Shown here: positions 16,939 through 26,962 of the stretch, piece after piece
How positions within the stretch are numbered: position 1 is the stretch's first letter
Layout of the letters: every line of letters begins with the position of its first letter
From: an uncultured Ulvibacter sp.
GTDB taxonomy: Bacteria; Bacteroidota; Bacteroidia; Flavobacteriales; Flavobacteriaceae
Direction: 5' to 3'
Assembly: GCA_943789105.1 (NCBI GenBank)
Contig: CALSSW010000004.1
Location: forward strand, 123,365 to 187,364
Length of the DNA stretch: 64,000 nucleotides
Notes under the pieces: generated by a model
Told to the model about the DNA's origin: nothing
The model's input: only the letters and a program-made list of their open reading frames with translations
Databases searched by the model: none
Translations under genes and position numbers: made by a program

Positions 16939-18176
16939 AAAGTCTTCAAGAATTTTAATGTTTGGTTTGAGGACTTATTGGTGATATAGTATACACCTTT
17001 TGTTAATTGGGCTACGTTTACAACTGTAGTAGCAGCATTTATTTTAAAATCTAATATCTCTTGTCCAAGTGTATTAAACACCCCAAAAGTATCACTTTGT
17101 ATCTCCCATTGTGGGGCATAAACAGTAAGCTGCTCAGATACCAATGTGTTTTTTAATGAAAAAGGTTGAACTAATGGTTGTTGAGGAGTATCTAAAATTA
17201 TAATTTCTTGATTTGTTTCAAGCTCCATAACTACAGGTAAATGATCACTCATATTGTATAATGCATCCCGTATATTTTGATTGTAAGCACCTCCACAATT
17301 AATGTCATTTATATTGTTGTTGTAGCAGTTTCCGTTATTCCCATAGGCATTGTAGCTATTTGTTTTGTATTGAAGACTGGGATTTGTCATCATATTTTGT
17401 GATACCATGATAAAATCAAACCTGTCATCTAAACCACCTCCAGCACCACCCCCAAAACCGGAAGAACTTGTGCGAGTGCTTTGAGTATGTATAGCTCTAA
17501 AATCTTCATTATTATTCCAAGCCCCTGGAGTGTTTATAGGGTCTGCCATTGTTATGCTATTTGTTTGATCTAGTATTTCTTGGTATGCGGGCTCTGTAGA
17601 GGTGTATATATTAAAATCTCCGGCAAATAATACAAAAGAATCCTCTTCAAGCTGCTGGGTGTCATTAACAAATGCCTCTACCATTGAAAGCCTTAATTGC
17701 TGATTGGCACTTCCTTGGCTTGATTTTAAATGTGTTACGTAGGCATAAATACGAATAGGATTGGTGTCTTGAGCGGTTGTATTTAAAAGCAATGTATATT
17801 TATTAATATCTCTTACCGGGGTGTTTATAATTTCTGTGTTTTCTAACAAAAACATATCGTTTCTGTAAAAAAGGGCTTGTTGCAAATCACCCCCACCAGA
17901 TTGATTTTCAAAATAGGGGGCCGCACTGTAGTTGCTATTGCTATCACTATTTAGGCCTATATTTAAAATAGCATCTGCACCTTCTTGGTTTTGTAATTCA
18001 CAAACCATAAAAATATCTGGCTCATAATCTTGTAAAACTACTTGCAATAAGTCGATTCTATTTGGATTTAATTCCGGGAACCACAAAACATTGTAAAACA
18101 TTGTTTTAATAGTGTTTTGTGAATAACAAGAAATACTGAAAAACAGTAGCGATAAAAAAATAATAGTATGACGCAT
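16935..18176 (-). CDS. secreted endonuclease/exonuclease/phosphatase with type IX sorting domain
   Basis: The 413-residue protein has a signal peptide ending at CYSQ. An EEP-fold domain follows at about residues 20-320, with the signature ENYN-type start (KTMFYNVLWFPE), a catalytic Glu in VCELQ, GDFN (FAGDFNIYTS) and a C-terminal SDHLPV. The last 75 residues look like a type IX secretion type A sorting domain (NTLGQEIL, then LTKGVYYI, ending KFLKTF), so the protein is probably exported by the PorSS and anchored to the surface. Substrate could be DNA, nucleotides or phospholipid. It overlaps the next gene, the predicted inactive M1-like barrel protein, by four bases. Confidence 0.9.
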   Translation of the reverse strand: MRHTIIFLSLLFFSISCYSQNTIKTMFYNVLWFPELNPNRIDLLQVVLQDYEPDIFMVCELQNQEGADAILNIGLNSDSNSNYSAAPYFENQSGGGDLQQALFYRNDMFLLENTEIINTPVRDINKYTLLLNTTAQDTNPIRIYAYVTHLKSSQGSANQQLRLSMVEAFVNDTQQLEEDSFVLFAGDFNIYTSTEPAYQEILDQTNSITMADPINTPGAWNNNEDFRAIHTQSTRTSSSGFGGGAGGGLDDRFDFIMVSQNMMTNPSLQYKTNSYNAYGNNGNCYNNNINDINCGGAYNQNIRDALYNMSDHLPVVMELETNQEIIILDTPQQPLVQPFSLKNTLVSEQLTVYAPQWEIQSDTFGVFNTLGQEILDFKINAATTVVNVAQLTKGVYYITNKSSNQTLKFLKTF

Positions 18177-18197
18177 ATAACTGGGGAGTTATTAAAA

Positions 18198-18884
18198 TTA
18201 AAAGTTTGGACTAAAGTTGTTTTTGTTATAAAAGTTATTTAAAATGTCTAATACCTCGTCTTCTGTGTCAACGACATGTACCAAATCTAGATCTTCTGGG
18301 CTTATGTTACCTTCTTCAAGAAGGGTGTTTTTTACCCATTGCATTAAACCACTCCAAAAAGATCTTCCTACTAAAATTAAAGGAAACTGATCAATTTTTT
18401 TAGTTTGTATTAACGTAAAGGCTTCAAATAACTCATCCAGTGTTCCAAAGCCACCGGGCATAACTACAAAACCTTGTGAGTATTTTACAAACATAACTTT
18501 TCGCACAAAAAAGTAGTCAAAATCAATGCTTTTATCTGGGTCTATATATGGGTTGTCGTGTTGTTCGAAGGGCAGTGTGATGTTAAGCCCCACAGAGGTT
18601 CCACCAGCAAGGTGCGCTCCTTTGTTACCAGCCTCCATAATACCGGGGCCACCTCCAGTAATTACTCCATATCCACTTTCTGTAATACGTTTTGCAATGC
18701 TTTGGGCTAGTTTATAGTATTTATGATCTGGTTTGGTGCGGGCAGAACCAAATATAGATACACAGGGGCCAATACGGCTCATTTTTTCATATCCATTTAC
18801 AAATTCTCCCATTATCTTAAAGATCGCCCAAGAATCATTGGTTTTTTGCTCGTTCCAGTTTTTGTGATTTTTTTCAGATCTCAT
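18198..18884 (-). CDS. LOG family protein (cytokinin riboside 5'-monophosphate phosphoribohydrolase type)
   Basis: The 228-residue Rossmann-fold protein has the LOG signature PGGFGTLDELFEAF and an N-terminal FGSARTKP loop. Bacterial members of TIGR00730 hydrolyse nucleoside 5'-monophosphates to base plus ribose 5-phosphate. The plant enzymes activate cytokinin, but most bacterial ones probably act in nucleotide salvage. Length matches the family. It is 21 bases upstream of the EEP nuclease/phosphatase gene and follows uvrA, all on the minus strand. Confidence 0.9.
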   Translation of the reverse strand: MRSEKNHKNWNEQKTNDSWAIFKIMGEFVNGYEKMSRIGPCVSIFGSARTKPDHKYYKLAQSIAKRITESGYGVITGGGPGIMEAGNKGAHLAGGTSVGLNITLPFEQHDNPYIDPDKSIDFDYFFVRKVMFVKYSQGFVVMPGGFGTLDELFEAFTLIQTKKIDQFPLILVGRSFWSGLMQWVKNTLLEEGNISPEDLDLVHVVDTEDEVLDILNNFYNKNNFSPNF

Positions 18885-18946
18885 GGTACCTGTATTAAAA
18901 TTAGTAATGCATTATCAATCAAAGTACATATTTACCTTGATACTTA

Positions 18947-21784
18947 CTACTTATTTTGCAATTCTTTCTTTAAAAATTTTGCTGTAAAACCTATATTGTT
19001 TTTTACAATTTCTTCTGGGGTTCCAGTGGCCATCACCTTTCCGCCACTTTTTCCTCCCTCAGGTCCTATATCAATGATGTAGTCTACTGTTTTTATCACA
19101 TCAAGGTTATGTTCTATAATTAAAACGGTGTTTCCTTTTTCTACTAGTTTTTGTAGCACAATCATTAATACTCTTATATCCTCAAAATGTAGGCCAGTAG
19201 TAGGCTCATCTAGAATGTAAAATGTATTTCCTGTATCTCTTTTTGAGAGTTCTGTTGCTAATTTAATGCGCTGAGCCTCACCTCCAGATAAGGTGGTAGA
19301 CTGCTGCCCTAAGGTAATATAACCAAGGCCAACATCACGAATAGTTTTTAGTTTTCTATATATTTTAGGAATCTTTTCAAAGAAGTCACAGGCTTCATTG
19401 ATGGTCATTTCTAACACATCATATATAGATTTTCCTTTGTATCGTATTTCTAGGGTTTCTCTATTAAATCGTTTTTTCTGACACGTCTGGCAAGCTACAT
19501 ACACATCTGGCAGAAAGTTCATCTCTATTACTCTTAATCCTCCGCCTCTACATGTTTCACACCTTCCGCCTTGCACATTAAAACTAAATCTTCCAGGTTT
19601 GTAACCTCGTATTAACGCCTCAGGCACTTTTGCAAACAAACTTCTAATTTCAGAAAACACTCCAGTATAGGTGGCTGGGTTTGAGCGTGGTGTTCTACCA
19701 ATTGGAGATTGATTAATGTCTATGACCTTGTCTAGATGTTCAAGTCCTTTAATTTTTTTATAGGGCATTGGTACTTTTACACCATTAAAAAAGTGAGCAT
19801 TTAAAATAGGGTAGAGGGTTTCATTGATAAGGGTAGACTTACCGCTTCCAGAAACTCCTGTTACACCTATCATCATCCCTAGGGGTATTTTTACACTTAC
19901 ATTTTTTAAATTATTACCTGTAGCTCCTGTTAGTTCCAAAGTATGTTTGTTGCCTTTTCTTCTTTTGCTAGGTATTTTTATTTCTTTGCTACCATTTAAA
20001 TACTGAGCTGTAAGGGTATTGTGTTTTATTATTTCACTTGGGGTTCCTTCACTTACAATTTCACCACCAAACTTACCAGCTGCAGGACCAATATCTATTA
20101 CATAGTCTGCGTGCTCTATCATGTCTTTGTCATGCTCTACTACAATTACAGAATTTCCTATGTCCCTGAGAGAGAGTAAAGATTTTATTAATCTTTCGTT
20201 ATCTCTTTGATGTAAGCCAATACTTGGCTCATCTAAAATATATAAAACGCCCACAAGTTGAGATCCTATTTGAGTTGCTAGTCTAATACGTTGTGCTTCT
20301 CCACCAGAGAGTGATTTAGAGCTCCTATCTAGTGCTAAATAGGTGAGGCCAACATCAATTAAAAACTGGAGTCTTGTTTTCACCTCTTTAATTATTTCAC
20401 TGGCTATTCTAAGTTGGGTGTCACTCAGATGATTTTCTAAATCTTCAAACCATGCGGCCAACTCTATGATATCCATTTGCGCTAATTGTGCAATGTTTTT
20501 ATCATTAACTTTGAAATACATGGATTCTTTACGTAGCCTACTACCTTCACACTCTGGACAAGCAATTTTATCCATGTATTGTTTAGCCCAGCGTTTTAAA
20601 GAAGTAGTTTCACTAGCATCAAAGGTGTTTTGTATAAAATGAACAACACCTTCAAAATCTATTTTATAATTGCGGGTAATCCCTAGGGTTTTAGATGGTA
20701 CGTCAAACTTATCATTTCCGCCATAAAAGATAAGCTCTTTGGCGTCTTTTGAAATGTCCTTAAATGAATCTGTTAATTTAAAATTAAACCGCTGTGATAT
20801 GAGTTCTAGTTGCTTAAATATCCAATTATTTTTCTGTGGCCCGTGAGGAGCTAAGGCTCCATTTTTTATAGAAAGGCTTTGGTCTGGAACTACTTTGTTT
20901 ATGTTTACTTTGTGTAAAGCTCCCAATCCCTTACAACTCTGGCACATGCCTTTAGGAGAATTAAAAGAAAAATTATTTGGCTCTGCATTAGGATAGGAGA
21001 TACCACTTTGTGGGCACATAAGAGCTCTACTGAAATAGCGCGCTTCATTGGTTTGATTATCTAATACCATCATCACATCATCACCATGGTACATTGCCGT
21101 GACAATACTTTCTGTTAGACGTTTGTCATTATCTATACCATCACTAATTTTTAAACGGTCTATGACAGTTTCTATATCATGGGTCTTGTAACGATCTATT
21201 TTCATTCCCTTTACAATATCCATAACCTGGCCATCTATCCGAACTTTTAAAAAGCCTTGTTTTGCAATTTGCTCAAAGAGTTCTCTATAGTGTCCTTTTC
21301 TAGAGCGAACAATAGGAGCAAGGATGCTCACTTTTTTGTCTTTAAAGTCAGACAAAATGAGTTTTTTAATTTGTGTATCACTATAGCTCACCATCTTTTT
21401 GCCAGTATTGTAGCTGTAGGCATCACTTGCCCTAGCATATAGCAGTCTTAAAAAGTCATAAATTTCTGTGATGGTACCAACGGTAGATCTGGGGCTTTTA
21501 CTGGTTGTTTTTTGCTCAATAGCAATCACGGGGGAGAGCCCATCTATTTTGTCTACATCTGGACGTTCAAGATTGCCTAAAAATTGCCTTGCATAGGCAG
21601 AGAAGGTTTCAATGTATCTGCGTTGTCCCTCTGCATAGATGGTGTCAAAGGCAAGTGATGATTTGCCACTTCCAGAGAGCCCTGTAATGACTACTAGTTG
21701 GTCTCTGGGAATAGAAACATCTATATCTTTTAAATTGTGGACTCTAGCGCCCAAAACATCAATACTAGCCAAGTTTTTTGCCAT
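18947..21784 (-). CDS. uvrA: excinuclease ABC subunit A
   Basis: The 945-residue UvrA is a DNA damage sensor for nucleotide excision repair. It has two Walker A loops (GLSGSGKSSLAFDT near the N-terminus and GVSGSGKSTLINET in the second half), paired ABC signatures (LSGGEAQRI twice) and zinc-finger cysteines (CPECEG and CRGGG...CQTCQ). I choose the ATG at 21784 (MAKNLAS); a longer frame begins with TTG nine bases earlier, within a promoter-like element. A TAnnTTTG element (TACCTTTG, complement of 21791-21798) sits only seven bases upstream of this ATG, so the message may be almost leaderless (inference). Confidence 0.97.
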   Translation of the reverse strand: MAKNLASIDVLGARVHNLKDIDVSIPRDQLVVITGLSGSGKSSLAFDTIYAEGQRRYIETFSAYARQFLGNLERPDVDKIDGLSPVIAIEQKTTSKSPRSTVGTITEIYDFLRLLYARASDAYSYNTGKKMVSYSDTQIKKLILSDFKDKKVSILAPIVRSRKGHYRELFEQIAKQGFLKVRIDGQVMDIVKGMKIDRYKTHDIETVIDRLKISDGIDNDKRLTESIVTAMYHGDDVMMVLDNQTNEARYFSRALMCPQSGISYPNAEPNNFSFNSPKGMCQSCKGLGALHKVNINKVVPDQSLSIKNGALAPHGPQKNNWIFKQLELISQRFNFKLTDSFKDISKDAKELIFYGGNDKFDVPSKTLGITRNYKIDFEGVVHFIQNTFDASETTSLKRWAKQYMDKIACPECEGSRLRKESMYFKVNDKNIAQLAQMDIIELAAWFEDLENHLSDTQLRIASEIIKEVKTRLQFLIDVGLTYLALDRSSKSLSGGEAQRIRLATQIGSQLVGVLYILDEPSIGLHQRDNERLIKSLLSLRDIGNSVIVVEHDKDMIEHADYVIDIGPAAGKFGGEIVSEGTPSEIIKHNTLTAQYLNGSKEIKIPSKRRKGNKHTLELTGATGNNLKNVSVKIPLGMMIGVTGVSGSGKSTLINETLYPILNAHFFNGVKVPMPYKKIKGLEHLDKVIDINQSPIGRTPRSNPATYTGVFSEIRSLFAKVPEALIRGYKPGRFSFNVQGGRCETCRGGGLRVIEMNFLPDVYVACQTCQKKRFNRETLEIRYKGKSIYDVLEMTINEACDFFEKIPKIYRKLKTIRDVGLGYITLGQQSTTLSGGEAQRIKLATELSKRDTGNTFYILDEPTTGLHFEDIRVLMIVLQKLVEKGNTVLIIEHNLDVIKTVDYIIDIGPEGGKSGGKVMATGTPEEIVKNNIGFTAKFLKKELQNK

Positions 21785-21790
21785 AGTTTG

Positions 21791-21798
21791 CAAAGGTA
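21791..21798 (-). promoter_or_regulatory. -7 element candidate for uvrA
   Basis: The minus strand reads TACCTTTG, matching TAnnTTTG. No well-spaced -33 TTG was found. If used, transcription would begin at or near the uvrA ATG. Confidence 0.4.
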
Positions 21799-21875
21799 CT
21801 CAAAGTCAATGAAAATTTAAGGCTAAGGGTAGTTAGTCAAATGTTAATTAACAACCATGAGTGGATAAAAACAAA

Positions 21876-22889
21876 TTAGTTAGTAAGGGTTTTGCTAAGA
21901 AATGAAAGCCCAGAAATAACCATAAATACAATTGCAGAGATCACAAAGGAATAGCTTAAAATAAGCAAAAATGGTGGCAGACTTAACAAAATACTAAGCA
22001 AGGGTGTTAGCACGCCAAGCACAACCATTAAACCAAACAAAATATAAAGAAGTTGCAGTGTTTTAGGAAGACTATTTCGCTTATTACTTTGAGCCTCAAA
22101 TAACTTTGGTATCAGGTTTTTATTTATATACTCACCAAACTTGGAGAGAAATACATCATTAAATGATGATTCTTCAAAGCTTACTGGGTCTATGCTATTT
22201 GCAAGTTCCATTATTTTATCTTGATCTCTTTCATGAAGAGCCTCAAGATCAAGGGTGTTTTTGAAATCACCAAATCTATAACCAAAGTGATACCATAGTC
22301 CAGAACCTACTTTATGTTCTAGCCATTTTTCTAAAATAGCTGGATTGTATTGCATAGGATATTCAATGGTAGTTGGAAGATTTTTTTGTTTTGGTTGTGT
22401 GAAGAGTAATGATTTTAATTCTAGATATAGTGTATCTGTGTCATCAAGCCCTTTTTTTTCTTCTAAAAACTCAATGGCTAGTTTAGATTTCCCTTTATAG
22501 AATTCTTTAACTTCAAAAAAGCTTAACCCTGCAAACTCATCGTCTATAAAGGTTTTAACCTGGGTTGCCCAAAGTTTACTTTTAAAGATGATTTCTATAA
22601 TTTTACGGGCAGCATTCATTTTTCCAATCAGTACATTGAGTTGATTGTCTCCAGAGACTATGATACGATTAAGACCAAAAATGCTAAACACAATATACCC
22701 GAGCAGAAAAATTGCTGTGAAACCACTAATACCTATAATTGTAGAAATTTGGTCTTGTAATGTTTCAATAAATATAGCGGTATTGGTTGTTTTTTGATCT
22801 AGCAAGTATACAAGGAAAATGCAGAGTATGCATGAAAACACTAGCGGTATCAAGACAAAATAGTTTACTGAAAACGATTTTTTACTCAT
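21876..22889 (-). CDS. membrane protein of unknown function
   Basis: The 337-residue protein has four predicted transmembrane helices, two near the N-terminus (about residues 9-31 and 50-72) and two near the C-terminus (about 280-305 and 310-332). They flank a soluble, charged, mostly helical central domain of roughly 200 residues, probably cytoplasmic. No motif was recognised. It lies between uvrA and ggt on the minus strand with 91 and 169 bases of spacing, so it may be transcribed on its own. No functional claim is made. Confidence 0.6.
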   Translation of the reverse strand: MSKKSFSVNYFVLIPLVFSCILCIFLVYLLDQKTTNTAIFIETLQDQISTIIGISGFTAIFLLGYIVFSIFGLNRIIVSGDNQLNVLIGKMNAARKIIEIIFKSKLWATQVKTFIDDEFAGLSFFEVKEFYKGKSKLAIEFLEEKKGLDDTDTLYLELKSLLFTQPKQKNLPTTIEYPMQYNPAILEKWLEHKVGSGLWYHFGYRFGDFKNTLDLEALHERDQDKIMELANSIDPVSFEESSFNDVFLSKFGEYINKNLIPKLFEAQSNKRNSLPKTLQLLYILFGLMVVLGVLTPLLSILLSLPPFLLILSYSFVISAIVFMVISGLSFLSKTLTN

Positions 22890-23058
22890 TTTATTATAAA
22901 TCTAATCCAAGAATTTATTTCCAAAATGTTGGTAAATAATTAGTTAATCTTTTTTAAAACAATGCCAAATCTACAGAATTACGTAGTCCTTATCCTACAA
23001 TTTTAGAGATATTCGATTAAGTGCACAACAGGTAATAGTGCCTCTTTCTATTGTTTAT

Positions 23059-24774
23059 TTAAAAACCTACTGCAGCATCATCACCTCTATTGTCTGCTCC
23101 AGCCTCTAAAGAACCGTCTGGGAGCACTAAGATAGCATCTACTCTTCCTATACTTGAAGCGTTTTTATAATCTATATCATACCCTTTGTTTTCAAGTTTT
23201 TTAATAGTTCTAGCGTCAAAGCTTGTTGCTTCTACTTTTATAACATCTGGCAACCATTGATGATGAAATCTTGGGGCCTCAACAGCCTGTTGCATTGACA
23301 TGTTAAATTCATACACATTTAAAATAGTTTGTAGCACCGATGTTATGATTGTAGATCCTCCAGGTGTTCCAAGAGTCATCCATAGTTTGTCGTCTTTCTC
23401 TACAAGTGTTGGTGTCATAGAGCTGAGCATTCTTTTTTGTGGAGCGATACTATTGGCATCACCACCAATAAGACCAAACAGATTTGGGGTACCTGGCTTT
23501 GCGCTAAAATCATCCATCTCATTATTTAAAAAGAAACCAAGTTTTTTACTATATAACTTTGAACCAAAAGAAGCATTAAGTGTTGTAGTTGCTGCAATGG
23601 CATTACCATAGCTGTCAATTATAGAGTAGTGGGTAGTTTCTGTGCTCTCTGCTTGAGAGAGGGTTCCATGTGTAAGCTCCTTGGAGGGTGTTGCAACCCC
23701 AAAGGAAAAGGTATCCATACGGCTTTTGAGATAGGCATCATTTAGTAGAGAATCTACCGGGATATCTATAAAGTCTGGATCTCCAAGATAGTGACTTCTA
23801 TCTGCATAGGCTCTTTTTTGGGTTTCTGTAAGTACTTGTATTGTTTTTATTGAATTATGGCCATACTGGGCAATTGGATAATTTGCTATTGTTTTGAGTA
23901 TTTGTGCCATACAAATTCCGCCACTAGAGGGTGGAGACATAGATATAATACGCAGGTCTTTGTAATTAAAAACAATGGGATCACGCCAAATGGCTTGATA
24001 ATTTTTTAAATCTTTTAAACTAATAATACCATTGTTTTTTTGTAGAAAGGCTACAAGTGTTTTTGCAATCTCACCTTGGTAAAATGCCTTTCTACCGTGG
24101 TCTGATATTTGCTGCAGTGTGTTTGCTAAGGCCTTATTTTTAAATATATCTCCAGCTTTAAATGCTTTGGTGTAAATCGAGTTTTCTTGGTTTACTTGTT
24201 TAAAAATGGCACTATACCTATTAAATTGTTTTGCCTGTTTTTCTGTAATTTTAAAGCCGTTTTTTGCTAGTAAAATTACAGGGCGTAAAATAGTTTGCAT
24301 TGGTAAAGAGCCAAACTTTTTATGAGCTTTAATTATACCCGCGATTGTCCCAGGCACCCCAACAGCCAATGCTCCAGTTTTACTCTTGTCTTGGATGTAT
24401 TTTTTGTTTTGGTCTAAGTACATATCTCTATGTGATAGAAGTGGTGCCTTTTCCCTATAATCTAGGGCACCTACTTCTCCTCTATGGGTTCTGTATACCA
24501 TAAAGCCACCCCCGCCAAGATTTCCTGCATTTGGATAGCAAACTGCCAATGCCATTTCTGTTGCCACCATAGCATCAAAAGCATTGCCCCCTTGTTGCAT
24601 GATTTCACTCCCAATTCGTGAGGCTTCTTCTCTGGCAGATACCACCATCGCTTTTTGAGAGATTAGTCCCATTACTGGTGGAGTATATGGTGAAATTTCT
24701 TTCTTTGGGCTATCGCATTGCCAAAAATAAAACTGTATACATAAACAAAGAAGCACGTGTTTTTTTTTCATCAT
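23059..24774 (-). CDS. ggt: gamma-glutamyltransferase lipoprotein
   Basis: The 571-residue Ntn hydrolase cleaves gamma-glutamyl bonds such as in glutathione. The autoprocessing site is intact: TTHYS with Thr380 as the predicted catalytic N-terminal residue of the small subunit, followed by the SYGNAIAATTTLN strand. The oxyanion/substrate loop SSMTPT and a GGST glycine motif are also present. The N-terminus MMKKKHVLLCLCIQFYFWQC looks like a lipoprotein signal with Cys20, which would anchor it in the envelope; many GGTs are instead soluble periplasmic. It overlaps the AcpH-like gene upstream by four bases. Confidence 0.93.
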   Translation of the reverse strand: MMKKKHVLLCLCIQFYFWQCDSPKKEISPYTPPVMGLISQKAMVVSAREEASRIGSEIMQQGGNAFDAMVATEMALAVCYPNAGNLGGGGFMVYRTHRGEVGALDYREKAPLLSHRDMYLDQNKKYIQDKSKTGALAVGVPGTIAGIIKAHKKFGSLPMQTILRPVILLAKNGFKITEKQAKQFNRYSAIFKQVNQENSIYTKAFKAGDIFKNKALANTLQQISDHGRKAFYQGEIAKTLVAFLQKNNGIISLKDLKNYQAIWRDPIVFNYKDLRIISMSPPSSGGICMAQILKTIANYPIAQYGHNSIKTIQVLTETQKRAYADRSHYLGDPDFIDIPVDSLLNDAYLKSRMDTFSFGVATPSKELTHGTLSQAESTETTHYSIIDSYGNAIAATTTLNASFGSKLYSKKLGFFLNNEMDDFSAKPGTPNLFGLIGGDANSIAPQKRMLSSMTPTLVEKDDKLWMTLGTPGGSTIITSVLQTILNVYEFNMSMQQAVEAPRFHHQWLPDVIKVEATSFDARTIKKLENKGYDIDYKNASSIGRVDAILVLPDGSLEAGADNRGDDAAVGF

Positions 24775-25355
24775 AACGATTTAATTTTATGTTTTGAGTA
24801 TGCCCTTAACTCTTCAAAGAAGACGGTAAAGTCCTGTTCAAATTCTTTGTAATACTTTTCTAGATCAACACAAGCTATATTCATATTATTGGTGTGTTTT
24901 ACGCGCCTACTCATTTGCTCTAATATGGTGTTAATACCAGCAATGGTAGTATAGCTTAGTAGCCAGTTGTTTGATATCATAATTGGCATCATACTCTTTA
25001 TTTTATGGGGTAGTATCTCTTGGTTTTTCTCAAGTAGTTTATAGAACTCAGATGCGTATTCATTCAATGGTTTGTGGTGGTAGCTATCCCAGTTTTTTGC
25101 CAAAAAGTGATCGTAAAAAATATCTACAATAACACCACTGTAGTGGCCATGATTTTTATGAAGGCGTTTAGTACTTTTTCTAACAACAGGGTGTTGATCT
25201 GTAAAGCTGTCTATGCTGCGGTGCAGTAAAATTCCTTTCTGCATATCTTTACTATAGCTAAGGTATTTTTTTCCTTTAATACCATCAGCAATAAAATTAC
25301 CAATGGTTATACCTTGATCTTCTCCAGAGAGATATATATGAGCTAGAAAATTCAT
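24771..25355 (-). CDS. ACP phosphodiesterase family protein (AcpH/DUF479)
   Basis: The 194-residue protein begins MNFLAHIYLSG with GNFIADGIKG soon after, the N-terminal signature of the AcpH/DUF479 family, related to the HD fold. E. coli AcpH removes phosphopantetheine from acyl carrier protein. An HRSIDSFTDQHP stretch supplies conserved His/Asp residues. Length matches the family. It is the first gene of a two-gene unit with ggt, overlapping its start by four bases. Biological relevance of the pairing is unclear. Confidence 0.85.
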   Translation of the reverse strand: MNFLAHIYLSGEDQGITIGNFIADGIKGKKYLSYSKDMQKGILLHRSIDSFTDQHPVVRKSTKRLHKNHGHYSGVIVDIFYDHFLAKNWDSYHHKPLNEYASEFYKLLEKNQEILPHKIKSMMPIMISNNWLLSYTTIAGINTILEQMSRRVKHTNNMNIACVDLEKYYKEFEQDFTVFFEELRAYSKHKIKSL

Positions 25356-25403
25356 AGTGTAAATTTACACAAATAACAAACCAACATTTTCTTTTTAAAA
25401 AAG

Positions 25404-25411
25404 TATATTTG
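25404..25411 (+). promoter_or_regulatory. -7 element candidate for glmM
   Basis: TATATTTG matches TAnnTTTG in the divergent region between the acpH-like gene and glmM. It would give a leader of about 110 bases. No -33 TTG is seen at the usual distance. Confidence 0.4.
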
Positions 25412-25525
25412 TGCAAGACTATAAGCCCTTAAAACAGCCTATTTTTTTTGGGTTTATTTTAAAGAAATAAAGACTATTTAATTGCCTAAAGCTTTAATAT
25501 AGCAAACTATAAAATTAACCAAGCA

Positions 25526-26914
25526 ATGACATTAATAAAATCAATATCAGGAATTAGAGGCACCATTGGAGGTGCTCAAGGTGAAAATTTAACCCCTATT
25601 GATGCTGTTATGTATGGAGCAGCCTACGGGACTTGGGTAAAAAAGCAGCATGATAAAGATTCTTACCGGGTAGTGGTTGGGCGTGATGCCCGTATTAGCG
25701 GAAACATGATTCAGCAATTGGTTATGAACACATTAGTTGGTTTAGGAATAGACGTTATTAATCTTGATTTATCTACAACTCCAACAGTAGAGATGGCTGT
25801 TATGATGGAGCATGCAGATGGAGGCATCATTCTTACTGCAAGCCACAATCCAAAACAATGGAATGCTTTAAAATTACTTAATAATAAGGGAGAGTTTTTG
25901 GATGCCGCTGCAGGTCAAGAAATTTTAGACATTGCTCAGGGTAGGAATATGCATTTTGCCTCTGTTGACAACCTGGGTCAAATCACCAGAAACGATGCGT
26001 ACATAGATTTGCATATAGACGAAATATTAGCTCTTGATCTAGTGAATGTAAAAGCAATTAAAGCAGCAAATTTAAAAGTTGTGGTAGATGGTGTAAACTC
26101 TACAGGAGGTATTGCTATACCACTACTGTTAGAGGCACTAGGAGTACAACCTGTAAAATTATTTTGCACTCCTAATGGAGAGTTTCCTCATAACCCAGAG
26201 CCTTTAAAGAAGCATTTAGGAGATTTAATGAGAGAGGTTGTTTCTCAAGGTGCAGATTTTGGTATTGTTGTAGATCCAGATGTAGACAGATTGGCCTTTG
26301 TTGATGAAAAAGGCGAAATGTTTGGTGAAGAATACACTTTGGTAGCAGTTGCAGACTATGTTTTGGCAAACACATCTGGTAATACCGTCTCTAACATGTC
26401 ATCCTCAAGAGCATTAAGAGACATTACCAACAAACACAATGGTAGTTATACCGCAAGCGCTGTTGGAGAAGTCAATGTAGTACAAATGATGAAAGACACC
26501 AAGGCTGTCATTGGCGGAGAAGGAAATGGTGGTGTCATCTACCCAGAACTGCATTATGGTCGTGACAGTTTGGTAGGAGTTGCTTTATTTTTAAGTCATC
26601 TTGTAGAACAAAAAACAACTGTAAGCGGCTTGAGGGCATCGTACCCATCTTACTTTATGAGCAAGCAAAAAATTGCGCTTACCCCAGAGATAGATGTAGA
26701 TGCTATTTTAGAGAAAATGGCAGACACTTATAAAACAGAAGAAATAACTACCATTGATGGTGTTAAAATAGACTTTGAGAGCAATTGGGTTCATTTGCGT
26801 AAATCTAACACAGAACCAATTATCAGAATATATACAGAAGCGGCAACACAAGATGCCGCAGATTCTTTGGCAAATACTATTATTAAAGAAATCAAACAAA
26901 TTGCAGGTTTGTAG
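25526..26914 (+). CDS. glmM: phosphoglucosamine mutase
   Basis: The 462-residue alpha-D-phosphohexomutase has the phosphoserine loop TASHNPKQW (Ser about residue 101), the metal loop DPDVDRLAF, the sugar-specificity loop GEGNGGV and the C-terminal phosphate-binding RKSNTEPIIRIY. It interconverts glucosamine 6-phosphate and 1-phosphate for UDP-GlcNAc synthesis, feeding peptidoglycan and lipid A. Phosphomannomutase/phosphoglucomutase activity is an alternative for this family, but the GEGNGG loop fits GlmM-like proteins of this phylum. A promoter element lies about 115 bases upstream and the rhomboid gene follows after 48 bases. Confidence 0.85.
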   Translation: MTLIKSISGIRGTIGGAQGENLTPIDAVMYGAAYGTWVKKQHDKDSYRVVVGRDARISGNMIQQLVMNTLVGLGIDVINLDLSTTPTVEMAVMMEHADGGIILTASHNPKQWNALKLLNNKGEFLDAAAGQEILDIAQGRNMHFASVDNLGQITRNDAYIDLHIDEILALDLVNVKAIKAANLKVVVDGVNSTGGIAIPLLLEALGVQPVKLFCTPNGEFPHNPEPLKKHLGDLMREVVSQGADFGIVVDPDVDRLAFVDEKGEMFGEEYTLVAVADYVLANTSGNTVSNMSSSRALRDITNKHNGSYTASAVGEVNVVQMMKDTKAVIGGEGNGGVIYPELHYGRDSLVGVALFLSHLVEQKTTVSGLRASYPSYFMSKQKIALTPEIDVDAILEKMADTYKTEEITTIDGVKIDFESNWVHLRKSNTEPIIRIYTEAATQDAADSLANTIIKEIKQIAGL

Positions 26915-26962
26915 TTTTTTAAGCTGTAGTATATAATCTCTTAGTTAATAACACAAACACTT

